A stretch of 64,000 nucleotides of DNA from Methanolinea sp. (GTDB lineage Archaea > Halobacteriota > Methanomicrobia > Methanomicrobiales > Methanospirillaceae): NCBI GenBank assembly GCA_024518585.1, contig JANIHI010000013.1:1-64000 (forward strand). Reading direction: 5' to 3'. A model generated the notes under the pieces. The model did no database searches. It was not told where the DNA came from and was given only the letters and a program-made list of their open reading frames with translations. Shown one piece after another: positions 16,559 to 25,482 of the stretch. The position numbers and the translations under genes are program-made. The number at the start of each line of letters is the position of its first letter. Positions within the stretch are counted from its first letter, which is position 1.

Positions 16559-18019
16559 ATGACCCGGGGGAGAGATTTTCTTTGTATTATTATTTTCTCT
16601 TTGGTCCTCTCCATGCCCTCTGTCCTCGCGGTTGAGCCTCTCTGGACAGCCACTTTTCCCGGTGAAAAGATCTCCGGCCTTGCTGTTTCGGAAGACGGGA
16701 GCTCCATTGTCGCCGGCACAACGACAGGGGGAATTTATCTTTTTAATCAGACAGGAGACCTCATCTGGAAAAAACACTTCAAGGGGATCATGACGGTTAC
16801 CCTTGACCCTGCAGGTGCAATGGTAATTGCCGGAGAGTCAGAGTCCCGTGAAAGTAACAAAGGTGCATTGCGGGGTTTTTCCCTCGATGGAACACCCCTC
16901 TGGGTATCTCACCCGGGATGGATCTGCAGGATGGCGTCCGCCGAAGACTTCTCTCTCTTTGCAGTGGGAAACAGGCAGGGTGAGGTGTCCCTCTACGACA
17001 GGGATGGCCTTTTGGTATGGCAAAAGTCTGATATTTTCAAAACCTACAGTATAAGCAGCCTGGCCCTCTCGCCGGGGGGAGACTCACTTGCCTATGCCCT
17101 CCATGAGAAAACGCCCGCCGTCTATCTCATTGACCTTGACTCCCTTGGAAGTCGGACCCTGAAAGTCAGGTCAGAGGGTTCGGGGAGTCCTTACCATTCT
17201 TTGAGATACTCGGGAGATGGAAACAAGATCCTCTGTATCACGGGGGAAGGGAGTTGGGATACCCTGGCCCTCTTTTCCCTGAAAGGCACGCTCCTGTGGA
17301 AAAAGGGAGTTCCGAAGATCCTTGACAGTGACATATCGACAACCGGGGACAAAATCCTGGTGGGGTCTGCGGATGGAACTATTCGGTGCTTCGATAAAAA
17401 TGGAAACATCACGTTTTCCCGGGATATGAACGGGCCGGTTCGTTCCCTTGCAATGACACCCCTGGGGGATACCATTGTTGCCGGGTCTGAAAATGGAGAG
17501 ATTATCGCCCTGGATAGGGAAGATAAAACGTTGTGGCAGTATTTTCCCCGTCGGTTCCCCAGGGTAGTCATCGATATGATCGAGGTGTCAAAGTCCGGCA
17601 TGCTGGTTGTTGCTGTCATTAATGGGCAAGAGATGTGTGTCTTTTTCAATGGAGAAGATGTGACCCGGGACGAGGATTTTACAGGACCAGGAGAGGTCGT
17701 TTCACCCCTCCCCGGTAATGAGCCGGCGGTTCCTGGTGAAACACATTTTACCAGATTTTCTTTACCGGGAATTCTATGGGGAGAGGCTGTCCAGACTGAC
17801 GAGATCTTGCGGGTGGTCGGGAGAGAGACCGGAAAATTTTTAGCAGGAGATAAGCAGCTACATATGAAAACTAGTATAATAACTGGTGAATTGAAGAGAA
17901 GTGAAGGTCATGAAAAGTTATCTCTATTGCCTGCTCGTTCTCCTTACAATTGGTGGAACTGCCTCGGCTGCAACGGTCACGGTGTTTCCTCATCAGGTGA
18001 GTCCGGGGGATACTATTAG
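16559..18019 (+). CDS. Secreted beta-propeller (PQQ/WD40-like repeat) protein
   Basis: Residues 1-24 form a signal peptide (ATG 16559 chosen for this reason; the frame stays open 100 codons upstream without homology). Repeated blades of about 40 residues follow. They share the pattern hydrophobic-S-xDG-xxIVAG-xxxGxIYLFNxxGxLIWxK, for example VAGTTTGGIYLFNQTGDLIW and VGSADGTIRCFDKNGNITF. This indicates a seven- or eight-bladed propeller. The last ~40 codons are out of frame with, and overlap by 110 bases, the next gene starting at 17910. That C-terminal tail has no propeller pattern and may reflect loss of an original stop or anchor. Role unknown; probably extracellular binding. Confidence 0.72.
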   Translation: MTRGRDFLCIIIFSLVLSMPSVLAVEPLWTATFPGEKISGLAVSEDGSSIVAGTTTGGIYLFNQTGDLIWKKHFKGIMTVTLDPAGAMVIAGESESRESNKGALRGFSLDGTPLWVSHPGWICRMASAEDFSLFAVGNRQGEVSLYDRDGLLVWQKSDIFKTYSISSLALSPGGDSLAYALHEKTPAVYLIDLDSLGSRTLKVRSEGSGSPYHSLRYSGDGNKILCITGEGSWDTLALFSLKGTLLWKKGVPKILDSDISTTGDKILVGSADGTIRCFDKNGNITFSRDMNGPVRSLAMTPLGDTIVAGSENGEIIALDREDKTLWQYFPRRFPRVVIDMIEVSKSGMLVVAVINGQEMCVFFNGEDVTRDEDFTGPGEVVSPLPGNEPAVPGETHFTRFSLPGILWGEAVQTDEILRVVGRETGKFLAGDKQLHMKTSIITGELKRSEGHEKLSLLPARSPYNWWNCLGCNGHGVSSSGESGGYY

Positions 18020-19121
18020 CGTGAACGTGATCGGTCTTCCAGACGGGTCGTGGATTTCCATGAGCTGGGAGGTCTTTATCGAAGAGCCCGGCCCTGATTT
18101 TGCATGGTCTGTCGAAGGACTGGCTTTTCCCATTAACCTGAACAATGCCTCGTTCCGGGTTACCAACCAGAATACCGAGACAAACCGCGTGACCCTGAAG
18201 AACGATGTGCCGTATTATGGAACACGGGAACTCACGTTATCCGGGCAGTCGGTCAATGGTGTCTGGACAGCTTTCCACGGGAATGATTTCATCAACGGAA
18301 CCTGGCCGGTCATCCGGAACGAGGGCACCGTGCAGGCGGGAAAGAAGCAGGTCCTCTCCCTTGTCGAGTGGGTGGGAGTGAAGGGTGCAAATCCGGCGAT
18401 ACCGCAACAGGGGAACGGAGGCCCCGATACCTTTGGGATACCCCTCTCATTTTCGGGTTTTGAGAAAGGGAAGGTGAAATTTACAATCAAGGTGAACGGG
18501 ACCAATGTCCTCACTGATACGGTAACGGTCGGAACCCCTGCACCTGCGAAGGGGTACCTCTCGGTCCAGTCGCGTCCCAGTGGAGCACAAGTTTATATTG
18601 ATGGTGTGTTCTATGGAACAACCCCGTTGAGCAATTTCCAGGTCCCTGCAGGTCTCCGGACTGTCACTGTCACAAAAGAGGGGTATCGCGACTATGTGAC
18701 GCAGGTGAGGGTCACTTCGACAGGGCTCAGAGTCATCACCGCAACCCTCCAACCACTCTTTGCCACTATTGAGGTTAGGTCGTTCCCACAGGGTGCTCGT
18801 GTATTTCTTGACGGCCAGGAAAGGGGAAACACCCCCCTGAGGTTAACCGGGGTGACGCCGGGAACCCACACTCTCCTGCTTACAAAGCCGGGGTACAGGG
18901 ACTATTCGACCAGTATCTCCATTGATGAACCAAAGACGATTCGCCTGCCAACGGTTCTCCTCCAGAAGGTAATGAGTGGACCAACTCCAAGGAGCCCCGG
19001 AATGACAATGACTAAAAGTCCTGCAATTCCCAATACGCCGACGATGAATACGTCGATGATCCCGTCACAGAACCCTGTCCGGCAAGGCTATACAGTACGC
19101 CTCCCCCTTGGGGGGTACTGA
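17910..19121 (+). CDS. Secreted PEGA-domain protein
   Basis: A signal peptide (residues 1-21, ending TASA) precedes a beta domain (about 22-215) related to the one in the protein at 13329. Two PEGA repeats follow, GYLSVQSRPSGAQVYIDGVF and TIEVRSFPQGARVFLDGQER, each ending in KxGYRDY. PEGA domains are short surface modules of unknown ligand. The C-terminal ~45 residues are Pro/Thr/Met-rich and lack the hydrophobic anchor seen in the related protein at 20424, so this protein may be released. ATG 17910 gives the cleaner signal peptide; a GTG lies three codons upstream. A possible TATA (TATAAT, 17874-17879) lies within the preceding gene. Confidence 0.78.
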   Translation: MKSYLYCLLVLLTIGGTASAATVTVFPHQVSPGDTISVNVIGLPDGSWISMSWEVFIEEPGPDFAWSVEGLAFPINLNNASFRVTNQNTETNRVTLKNDVPYYGTRELTLSGQSVNGVWTAFHGNDFINGTWPVIRNEGTVQAGKKQVLSLVEWVGVKGANPAIPQQGNGGPDTFGIPLSFSGFEKGKVKFTIKVNGTNVLTDTVTVGTPAPAKGYLSVQSRPSGAQVYIDGVFYGTTPLSNFQVPAGLRTVTVTKEGYRDYVTQVRVTSTGLRVITATLQPLFATIEVRSFPQGARVFLDGQERGNTPLRLTGVTPGTHTLLLTKPGYRDYSTSISIDEPKTIRLPTVLLQKVMSGPTPRSPGMTMTKSPAIPNTPTMNTSMIPSQNPVRQGYTVRLPLGGY

Positions 19122-19151
19122 AGTCTCCTTTTTCCCTCTCCCTGTGCCAAG

Positions 19152-19159
19152 AGTATTTA
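19152..19159 (+). promoter_or_regulatory. TATA box of the TPR protein gene
   Basis: TATTTAAG lies about 40 bases before the ATG at 19196. GGGAGAT near 19184-19190 then serves as ribosome binding site, giving a short leader. Confidence 0.5.
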
Positions 19160-19195
19160 AGACATCCTGCATATTCCTGTACGGGAGATGCCACA

Positions 19196-19984
19196 ATGCC
19201 AGCCACCTGTCGAAAGGTTATGCTAACTGTTTTGCCATCCCTGTTTTTTATCCTCCTTCTCCTGGCGCTGCCCTGCTCTGCCGACATGCTGATCGAATCA
19301 GGGGATGCATCACCTGCTGCGACTGCCGCGGCATGGAACGATATCGGGAACAATTTCTCCAACCAGTTTCGGTGGGACAGGGCAATTGATGCCTATACAA
19401 GGGCGATTGCCCTCGAACCCGGATATGCACGTGCATATTTCAACCGGGGCAGGTCGTATGCGGCAATGGGCTTAAACCGGGAAGCTCTTGCAGATTACGA
19501 AAAATCAGTCGCACTTGACCCCACGCTGGCGGGGTTGGTTGCACATTACATCGATGTGGCAATGACTGGCCAGTACCCGACAATCCCGAGTGGGTCACTC
19601 GTAAGGGGGTCATGGCAGCCGGGAAACCATTTCCTGGCGATTGATAATACCCGGGGGACGACTGACCTAGTCGTTGCCCTCGTCCCCCACGGTTTAAAGG
19701 GGGCTCTCATGGCTGTTTACGTTGCGAAGGGCTATTCCCATCGGTTCGAACAGGTGGTGCCGCAGGGCTATTACGATGTCTATATCATGTATGGGGAACG
19801 CTATGACTCCCGGTCAAAGTCCTTCGTGAGGGGCACAGGGTACCTCAGGTGGGAGATACCCCAGGTATTTTCAGGAACAGAGAACAGCGGTCTGACGTTG
19901 ACATTTATCGACTGGAAGCCCCCCTCCTCCTGGTTGGAATATAAACTCACCCCCGTCACGGCAGACCAGTTCCCGGGTCTCTAG
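19196..19984 (+). CDS. Secreted TPR-repeat protein
   Basis: The N-terminus carries a signal peptide (hydrophobic residues about 8-28, ending PCSA). Two to three tetratricopeptide repeats span about 40-115, with AWNDIGNNFSNQFRWDRAID followed by YTRAIALEPGYARAYFNRGR. TPRs mediate protein-protein contacts. The remaining C-terminal half is a beta-rich domain I do not recognise. It is an extracytoplasmic protein in the surface-protein block and has its own TATA box and Shine-Dalgarno sequence. Its stop overlaps the convergent frame at 19981 by 4 bases. Confidence 0.8.
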   Translation: MPATCRKVMLTVLPSLFFILLLLALPCSADMLIESGDASPAATAAAWNDIGNNFSNQFRWDRAIDAYTRAIALEPGYARAYFNRGRSYAAMGLNREALADYEKSVALDPTLAGLVAHYIDVAMTGQYPTIPSGSLVRGSWQPGNHFLAIDNTRGTTDLVVALVPHGLKGALMAVYVAKGYSHRFEQVVPQGYYDVYIMYGERYDSRSKSFVRGTGYLRWEIPQVFSGTENSGLTLTFIDWKPPSSWLEYKLTPVTADQFPGL

Positions 19985-20307
19985 GGGCCCCTGGAACTTT
20001 TTTCCCGTGATGTGCCAGGGGGAAAAAGAGGGATAAGGCGGATTTTGGCACTGCCGGGATAGGACTCGCCTGGTGACTGCGCGACGGCAGGCATCGAGAA
20101 GTTGACCATCTCGAAAAGCCAGCGGGAACCCGTATTCTTCAGCACGGCAGTCATGCGGCCTTCCATTGCAAGGGGGCAGCCTTTTATCACCACCTCGAAG
20201 TCGCAGTCGGCCATCACCCATGCGACTGGCAATCCCCGCAGATCTCCGGTAAGAAGAGCGACAGGAGTCTTTCCCTGTTCTTCTGGCACAACATTCCTGC
20301 GCAGCAC
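19981..20307 (-). pseudogene. N-terminally truncated SnoaL/NTF2-like domain protein
   Basis: The frame holds only the second half of an NTF2-like fold. Residues about 20-75 (DLRGLPVAWVMADCDFEVVI, then GRMTAVLKNTGSRWLFEMVN and FSMP) match the closing strands of SnoaL-type domains. The only usable start is a GTG at 20307, and the upstream in-frame sequence (to about 20390) does not supply the missing first half. A 3'-extension after FSMP is Pro/Ser-rich. It is either a remnant or a very short divergent protein; no catalytic residues are seen. Confidence 0.5.
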
Positions 20308-20423
20308 TTCATCATGCCACAGACCTCGTCTTTCTGCCGGCTGCTCAGCGGCATGGGAGGCAGGGAGGAGTTTAGGGGTTGAATTTTTTTCTCTTGGTGC
20401 AGGAAAAAAGGGTGACGGTCTCT

Positions 20424-21743
20424 TTACCGTCTCCTTCCCAGGAAGAAGAGAGCAAGTATCCCGATACCGAGGACTGCAAGTGGCCCCGATAGCCCCGCTT
20501 TCGTCGGCAGGGGCGTTGGAGATGCCGAGAGGGTTGCCTCAACAGGGGTCTGGAGATCCCTTTGGACCGCAATTGTGGCTTCCCAGTTTGAATACCCCTG
20601 GAGGGTCAGGAGAACTGTGTGGGTGCCGGGTGTCACAGAGGGGAGCGTGAGGGGGGTTATTCCCATGTAGACATTGTCAAGGTAGACGTCTGCCCCTGCA
20701 GGGGTTGAATGGATGGACACGGAACCTGTTCCCGGAACCGGTGTCGGCGTCGGGCCGACAGAGAGCGTCTGGGTTACCCGGGTCGTCGCTCCCGACTCAA
20801 CCAATACACTCCCTATCCAGTCCTGGAAACCTGAAAGGGATATCCTGACCTGGTGATACCCGGGAGAAAGGCCGGATGCCAGTTGGGGTGCCGGCCCGTA
20901 GTACGTCCCGTCAACGTAGACACTGGCTCCTGTCGGAACTGAGCTGACGTAAATCGATCCCGTTGCCGGCTGGATCGGTGAAAGGGAAGCATAGACCTGG
21001 GTATTGAGACCGGCACTGACAGTCGTCGTCGTGCTCCAGAGCTGGTATCCCGACTTGCTCACCTGGATCGTATGGGTCCCCGGAAGAACGTTGTTGAACG
21101 TGCAGGGGGTCGACTGGGTCTGTGCCCCGTCGAGGATTGCCGTTGCACCCGATGGGGAGGAAGTGACAGTGATGCTCCCGTAAGTCTGGACAGGCTGCAG
21201 TGTTGCGGTCACGTAGAGGGTCTCGCCCTCGCCCGGGTTGCCGGGCTGGTAACTGCTCCATTCCTGGTAGCCGGAAAGCACGAGACGGATGGTATGGCCT
21301 GGCGTTCCTGTTGTCGAAACGGTCACTGTGAGCGGTGTTGTTCCCTTGTAAGATCCGTCAAAGTAGACAGACGCTCCCGAGGGGCTCGAATATATCGAGT
21401 AGTAACCTTTATCCCCGCCGGGGACGGGCTGGAGAGTCGCACTGATATGGATCGTCTCTCCCTCGAAAGGATTCCCGTCGTATGTCTGTGTCCACTCCAT
21501 GTACCCGCTCTTGGTCACCCGGATCGTATGGGTCGGAGTCCCCGTCACTGAAACAGGCACCGTGACCGGCGTGGTCCCCTGGTACGTTCCGTCAAAGTAC
21601 ACCGATGCCCCGGAGGGAAACGACGTGATTTCAAAGTATCCTGTCCCACCGCCTATCTGTGCAGCAGCCTGCGTGATGCAGAGAGCCAGAAAGAGGACCA
21701 GTACCAGGAAAAAAGTGAGCGAACGTGCATTCTGAATCGCCAT
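20424..21743 (-). CDS. Surface protein with five PEGA repeats and C-terminal membrane anchor
   Basis: A signal peptide (1-28, ending TQAAA) is followed by five PEGA domains of about 70-80 residues. Each contains a variant of SSPSGASVYFDGxYxGTTP and an H-T-I-R/Q-V-xxSGYxxW segment. A Pro/Thr linker (SASPTPLPT) and a terminal hydrophobic helix ending FFLGRRR anchor it in the membrane. Repeats 1 and 2 are closest to each other at DNA level, implying recent duplication. PEGA proteins are thought to be surface attachment or S-layer modules; the ligand is unknown. It is transcribed alone on the minus strand. Confidence 0.85.
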   Translation of the reverse strand: MAIQNARSLTFFLVLVLFLALCITQAAAQIGGGTGYFEITSFPSGASVYFDGTYQGTTPVTVPVSVTGTPTHTIRVTKSGYMEWTQTYDGNPFEGETIHISATLQPVPGGDKGYYSIYSSPSGASVYFDGSYKGTTPLTVTVSTTGTPGHTIRLVLSGYQEWSSYQPGNPGEGETLYVTATLQPVQTYGSITVTSSPSGATAILDGAQTQSTPCTFNNVLPGTHTIQVSKSGYQLWSTTTTVSAGLNTQVYASLSPIQPATGSIYVSSVPTGASVYVDGTYYGPAPQLASGLSPGYHQVRISLSGFQDWIGSVLVESGATTRVTQTLSVGPTPTPVPGTGSVSIHSTPAGADVYLDNVYMGITPLTLPSVTPGTHTVLLTLQGYSNWEATIAVQRDLQTPVEATLSASPTPLPTKAGLSGPLAVLGIGILALFFLGRRR

Positions 21744-21926
21744 AGAAATGACCTTCCTTTTTCATACTGGAATTGCAACCAGAACTATAAAAAACCCTTC
21801 AGGAAGATACTACAAAAAAACAGCATCTCCCCCATGACGGGAGAAACAAAGTTGGATTTAAGAATCGAAAAAGCACATAGAAAAGGGAAACACCAGTCAA
21901 GGGGTGTCATATCAGACTAAAGTAAA

Positions 21927-21999
21927 ACCCCCGTAGTGTAGCGGTCAATCATGCAGGACTTTGGATCCGGCGACACCAGTTCGAATCTGGTCGGGGGTA
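21927..21999 (+). tRNA. tRNA-Gln (anticodon TTG)
   Basis: Acceptor strands ACCCCCG and CGGGGGT pair over 7 bp. The T arm is ACCAG-TTCGAAT-CTGGT. The anticodon loop is CTTTGGA, giving TTG, flanked by CAGGA and TCCGG, which pair except for one A-G mismatch at the second position. The D-arm sequence GTGTAGCGGTCAATCATG matches archaeal tRNA-Gln. The discriminator is A; the 3' CCA is not encoded and no intron is present. Confidence 0.9.
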
Positions 22000-22152
22000 T
22001 CGGGAGGAGGGATCCTCCATCCTTTCTTTATCACTCGCCGGGGATCTATTCTCTTTTGATGGATAAGAATAACGGATGAGGAGACGTTTGCGGGGTCTTT
22101 CTCCCCCCACCCCGCCTTGCGCATGCATTCTCAACGGGTGCGGTCTCCTTTC

Positions 22153-23055
22153 TCACCCCCACAGCGCAATGAGTGCCGTCCCCGTGACCATGACGAGGGC
22201 GCCTGTGACCCGGAAGAGTGTGTTTCCCTCCCCAAGAAGGTAGCCGCCGAGGATGACACCAAAGAAGACTGAAAGTCTCTTGATGGTTATCACGTACGGG
22301 ACGAGCGAGAGGGTGTAGGCCACATTGATGGAGACCGCCTCCACGGTCAGAACGAGGCCGAGGACCAGGGGGAGGATACCTGTCACGAGCCGTTTCTTAC
22401 CGGTGTCTTTCCGGGCCTGCGGATTTTTCCCCAAAAAGGTTTCCACGCCTCCCAGGAAGATGAAGGCGAGGGCAAGGAGGCCGAGGACAACGGCAGACCC
22501 AAAGACCGGGTCAGTTTTTTCCACGACGACCTTGTCATAGTTGACCGAGATGCTGTAGAGGAAAGCCACGGTCACCACGAGGGGGACTCCGGGATCTGCA
22601 CCCAGTCTCCTGAATGGGAGGGACCATTGCCGGTGCCCCGGCTCGAAACCCCTAGCGGAAAGGAGGAATGACCCTCCGACTACGAGGAAGATCCCCGCGA
22701 GGCCACCAGCGGTTGGAACTTCTCCAAGGATGATACAGGAGGTCGCAACCAGGAAAACAGGAGTAAAGGAGAGGAGGGGGAGACAGAGCGAGAGGTCGGA
22801 GACAGAGAGTGCCCGGTAGAAGAGGATGGTTGCCACGATGTTGATTGCCACCGTGATGGCTGCCGCTTCGAAAAAGCCGGGCGCAATAGCCGGTATCCCT
22901 GCATGGAGGGAGAGGGAAAAGAGCAAGAGGGAGGCAACAGAGAAGCTCCTTCCCGCGATGGCCCACGGAGAAATGCGCGAAAGGAGGACCTTCACACCGG
23001 CCGAGTAGGCTGCCTGGGCCAGGGCACCCGTGAGGGCAAGGAGGGGCCATATCAT
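22153..23055 (-). CDS. DMT/EamA-type membrane transporter
   Basis: A 300-residue integral membrane protein with about ten hydrophobic helices arranged as two EamA repeats. These are LLALTGALAQAAYSAGVKVL in the first half and VTVAFLYSISVNYDKVVV in the second. Such proteins are drug/metabolite exporters of unknown substrate. The start at 23055 (MIWPLLAL) has GGTGACC upstream; the frame runs 77 codons further without family-like sequence. An insertion rich in Lys/Arg around residue 205 is probably a cytoplasmic loop. It is monocistronic, with tRNA-Gln on the opposite strand downstream. Confidence 0.85.
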   Translation of the reverse strand: MIWPLLALTGALAQAAYSAGVKVLLSRISPWAIAGRSFSVASLLLFSLSLHAGIPAIAPGFFEAAAITVAINIVATILFYRALSVSDLSLCLPLLSFTPVFLVATSCIILGEVPTAGGLAGIFLVVGGSFLLSARGFEPGHRQWSLPFRRLGADPGVPLVVTVAFLYSISVNYDKVVVEKTDPVFGSAVVLGLLALAFIFLGGVETFLGKNPQARKDTGKKRLVTGILPLVLGLVLTVEAVSINVAYTLSLVPYVITIKRLSVFFGVILGGYLLGEGNTLFRVTGALVMVTGTALIALWG

Positions 23056-23848
23056 GGGCAGGGTCACCGGGGAACGGGAAGGACAATCATGGAACGTGTC
23101 ACTGATCAACCGGTATGGAAGGCAAGAGAGAATAAAAGCTCGCGTGGTATTCTGGTGAATGGCACAGGCAGGGGAGGCGGGGGTGTCTCCATCGTTCGTT
23201 ACCGGGAGGGGGCAGGGATTGAACGGAATTTGGTCAAAAGACTGCGCGATGGGGGTGCCACCCTTCCATGAACCCTGAAAAATCAATCAGAAATTGGATT
23301 TTTTTGGATTTGAGGGGATAATATTCCTTTTTTTTGCCACCGGTGACCACAAGGTTCATGAGGGTTACGGGTTCACTTCGTTCATACACCATGACCTCTC
23401 CAATGTTCCCGATTTGGGCGGGATACGGGCATATGGGGCCGATACGGGCGAGTCGTATCACCCCTGCCGTCGCCGGGTTCATCTCGCTTGCCGTCCTTGC
23501 GGTCGGGACACTCCTGGGGGGCATGAGAGGCAGGGACGACCTGCCGGCGGGAAAGGGAAACGTCCCCTCCCGGTCGGGATCCCCCCTCCCCTACCTGTCA
23601 CTTCTGCTTTTCCTGCGTCATCGTCGGTAATACCAGTCAAATCCATGGCCCGAATCCGAGATGTTTGGCCAGCCCTGGTAAAGCCAACCGATCAGGCACA
23701 CCCTGTCCCGGGGGATACTCCCCATGTCCCCGTTCCATACTCCCTCCAATCCGAACCACACCCTCAAGAACCCCGACCCCTGCCGCTGCACGTGCAGGAG
23801 ATCATTTGGTCCCGCATCCGACCCGACCAGAGAAGCGCAGGGATTCCA
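23056..23848. other. Gene-poor 793-bp interval with uncertain small open frames
   Basis: Two overlapping candidates on opposite strands compete. A plus frame at 23407-23630 has one hydrophobic helix (ITPAVAGFISLAVLAVG). A minus frame at 23234-23524 contains ARIGPICPYPAQIGNIGEV. Neither has a convincing ribosome binding site and neither is recognised. A T-rich run at 23299-23337 could contain a promoter or terminator. Nothing else is identifiable. Confidence 0.35.
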
Positions 23849-24217
23849 ATGACCAGCTCGCCGAGATCCCGCCCCATAGAGTTCGAGGCCCGTGGCATAC
23901 TTGAATCCCTCGGCCTGTATACCCTTCGGTTCTCCGGCACGAAAAGTCCCGTGAACCTCGTCGGGATATGCGAGGGAGAGGTCGTCCTCGTCAAGGTCAG
24001 GAGGGAACGTCTGCCCCCCGGCGATATCCGCGACGTTAACGCCCGGTTTTCCCGGGACCTGGACATGTTACGGAGGATCGGTGGTCCGCGCTGCTGTAAA
24101 AAGGAGCTTTGGATATTCTCCCGGCGGGAAGGTTTCCGGTTCTTCGAGGTGTTCCCGGGAGGGCTGATGGAAATCCAGCGGGCGATCCCCTCAATCCCGA
24201 CCGAGCGGGGAAGGTGA
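23849..24217 (+). CDS. Small protein with a possible degenerate restriction-endonuclease-like fold
   Basis: A 122-residue basic protein. The segment FEARGILESLGLYTLRFSGT, then SPVNLVGICEGEVVLVKVRR, then LWIFSRREGFRFFEVFPGG follows the alpha-beta order of Hjc/RecB-type nucleases (E...; xxD-hydrophobic; ExK). The usual Asp is Asn and the ExK is replaced, so activity is unlikely. The ATG at 23849 is chosen because conservation-like sequence starts there; the same frame is open far upstream with low-complexity residues. It ends 3 bases before the convergent DUF6125-like gene. Function unknown. Confidence 0.45.
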   Translation: MTSSPRSRPIEFEARGILESLGLYTLRFSGTKSPVNLVGICEGEVVLVKVRRERLPPGDIRDVNARFSRDLDMLRRIGGPRCCKKELWIFSRREGFRFFEVFPGGLMEIQRAIPSIPTERGR

Positions 24218-24220
24218 TTC

Positions 24221-24733
24221 TCATTGCCGGATGGTGAAACGCCACGTGCAGAACATGTCTTTGGGGTGGGGGTCCGGCGGGGCAAACAGGCACTCGACCA
24301 CGATGCGGGGATCTATCTCGTGGGCGAAGCTCGTAAACTCTGCCCTGTGCATCTCCCTGCATGAGTACTCGGCAAGTCCCCTCCGGATGCGGGCCTCCTG
24401 CGTGGGGCAGTGGGGAACCCGGATGATCACCTCGTCCTCCCGCTCCTCGATCGAATAACCGACGATGAGCGCCCAGGGAAAAAGCCGTAAAGCTTCCGTA
24501 AATCCACGCAAACCCTTATTTTCAAGTAAGAACCTTGTCTTGAGGTCACGGGCCGCCATCCCCGCGACCCTTCCCCAGACCTGTTCGTTGATGCGCTCGG
24601 CAACCGGCTGGCCAAACATCTCGGCCACGTATATGAACCAGAAAGCATCCACGACCCTGTAGTGCCAGAGCAGAAAGTCGAGGTACGACACGATCTCATC
24701 ACGGTCCATCTCCCTGATGCGGTCACGTTCCAT
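24221..24733 (-). CDS. DUF6125-like conserved hypothetical protein
   Basis: A 170-residue soluble protein with an acidic helical N-terminus ([20 protein letters not shown] then [12 protein letters not shown]). Its C-terminal alpha-beta region has several cysteines and histidines ([20 protein letters not shown]). I recognise the overall pattern from a family annotated DUF6125 in methanogens and some bacteria; no activity is known. Its His/Cys distribution could support metal binding. It appears monocistronic, and its stop lies 3 bases from the end of the convergent gene at 24217. Confidence 0.6.
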   Translation of the reverse strand: MERDRIREMDRDEIVSYLDFLLWHYRVVDAFWFIYVAEMFGQPVAERINEQVWGRVAGMAARDLKTRFLLENKGLRGFTEALRLFPWALIVGYSIEEREDEVIIRVPHCPTQEARIRRGLAEYSCREMHRAEFTSFAHEIDPRIVVECLFAPPDPHPKDMFCTWRFTIRQ

Positions 24734-24944
24734 GCGTGAAGATGGGACGATACTCTCCCATCAGTCTTTTTATGCCGTCGTTCCGGCAAAAATTTGATTT
24801 TTCCTTCATTATGCAAACCAATGGGCTTATTTTTCAAAAATAACCTTTAAATGGACGTGTATTCAGAACCCCTGAGAATCTCTATCCGGCAGGGTGCTGA
24901 CCTCGTGAGCGTCCCCCGGGGTTCCGGGGGCAGGAAGGAAAAGA

Positions 24945-25448
24945 ATGGGAGACTTTGTGGAAAAAAGCACAACGAAGACCGCGGCCCGGGTACTGGCCGC
25001 ACCGATCGCAGACGTGAACACCTTTGCCGGGATCATCCAGGCAGTCATCACGACAAACCCCTTTGGCTGCACCCCCTACGAGGTCGGCGGGGTCACCTAT
25101 GACCCGGTGACACGGAGCCGCGAGGCATATACCTCTCGTGTCATATACGAGAATGGCGAAGGCAGGACTGTCGGCCAGATATCGGCCAGGTCATCGAGCG
25201 TGGCAGCATTCAATGCCTGCATTTCGGAGATCATGGGAAACGCAGACCTCACAGCAGCAATGGGAGGAGATGCCGTCAGGGACACCGAGAACGAGCGTTA
25301 CCTTGCCACGCTGCGGTGCCACGACCCGTCGGGAGAGACGTATTACATCACCTTCACCCGTGACCAGGTCCGCGTCTCCTCCTACGCCGACGATTCGATC
25401 GTTTCGCTGGTGGAAGCGTGGGCAGACACCGTCCCCGCGCTGGCCTGA
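24945..25448 (+). CDS. Hypothetical methanogen protein, 167 residues
   Basis: Not recognised. It is a soluble alpha/beta protein without signal peptide. A TATA-like CCTTTAAATG lies at 24844-24853 and AGGAAGG upstream of the ATG is a good ribosome binding site. Features include a repeated basic/hydrophobic N-terminus (VEKSTTKTAARVLAAPIADV) and a C-terminal stretch of DNA- or nucleotide-binding-like composition (YYITFTRDQVRVSSYADDSI). A 44-codon membrane-peptide gene follows 34 bases downstream and may be cotranscribed. Confidence 0.6.
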   Translation: MGDFVEKSTTKTAARVLAAPIADVNTFAGIIQAVITTNPFGCTPYEVGGVTYDPVTRSREAYTSRVIYENGEGRTVGQISARSSSVAAFNACISEIMGNADLTAAMGGDAVRDTENERYLATLRCHDPSGETYYITFTRDQVRVSSYADDSIVSLVEAWADTVPALA

Positions 25449-25482
25449 CCTTTATGGAACCTGGAACGGCCTCCTGGTGGGG

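Noticed and set aside
23234-23630. Two opposite-strand small frames (one with a transmembrane helix)
   Set aside because: They overlap, neither has a ribosome binding site, and the protein-like look of each could arise from the other strand. They are kept only as a note in the interval feature.
23294-24217. 307-codon plus frame as one gene
   Set aside because: Only the last 122 codons look like protein. The upstream part is proline/histidine-rich low-complexity sequence crossing an AT-rich non-coding stretch, so the start was moved to 23849.
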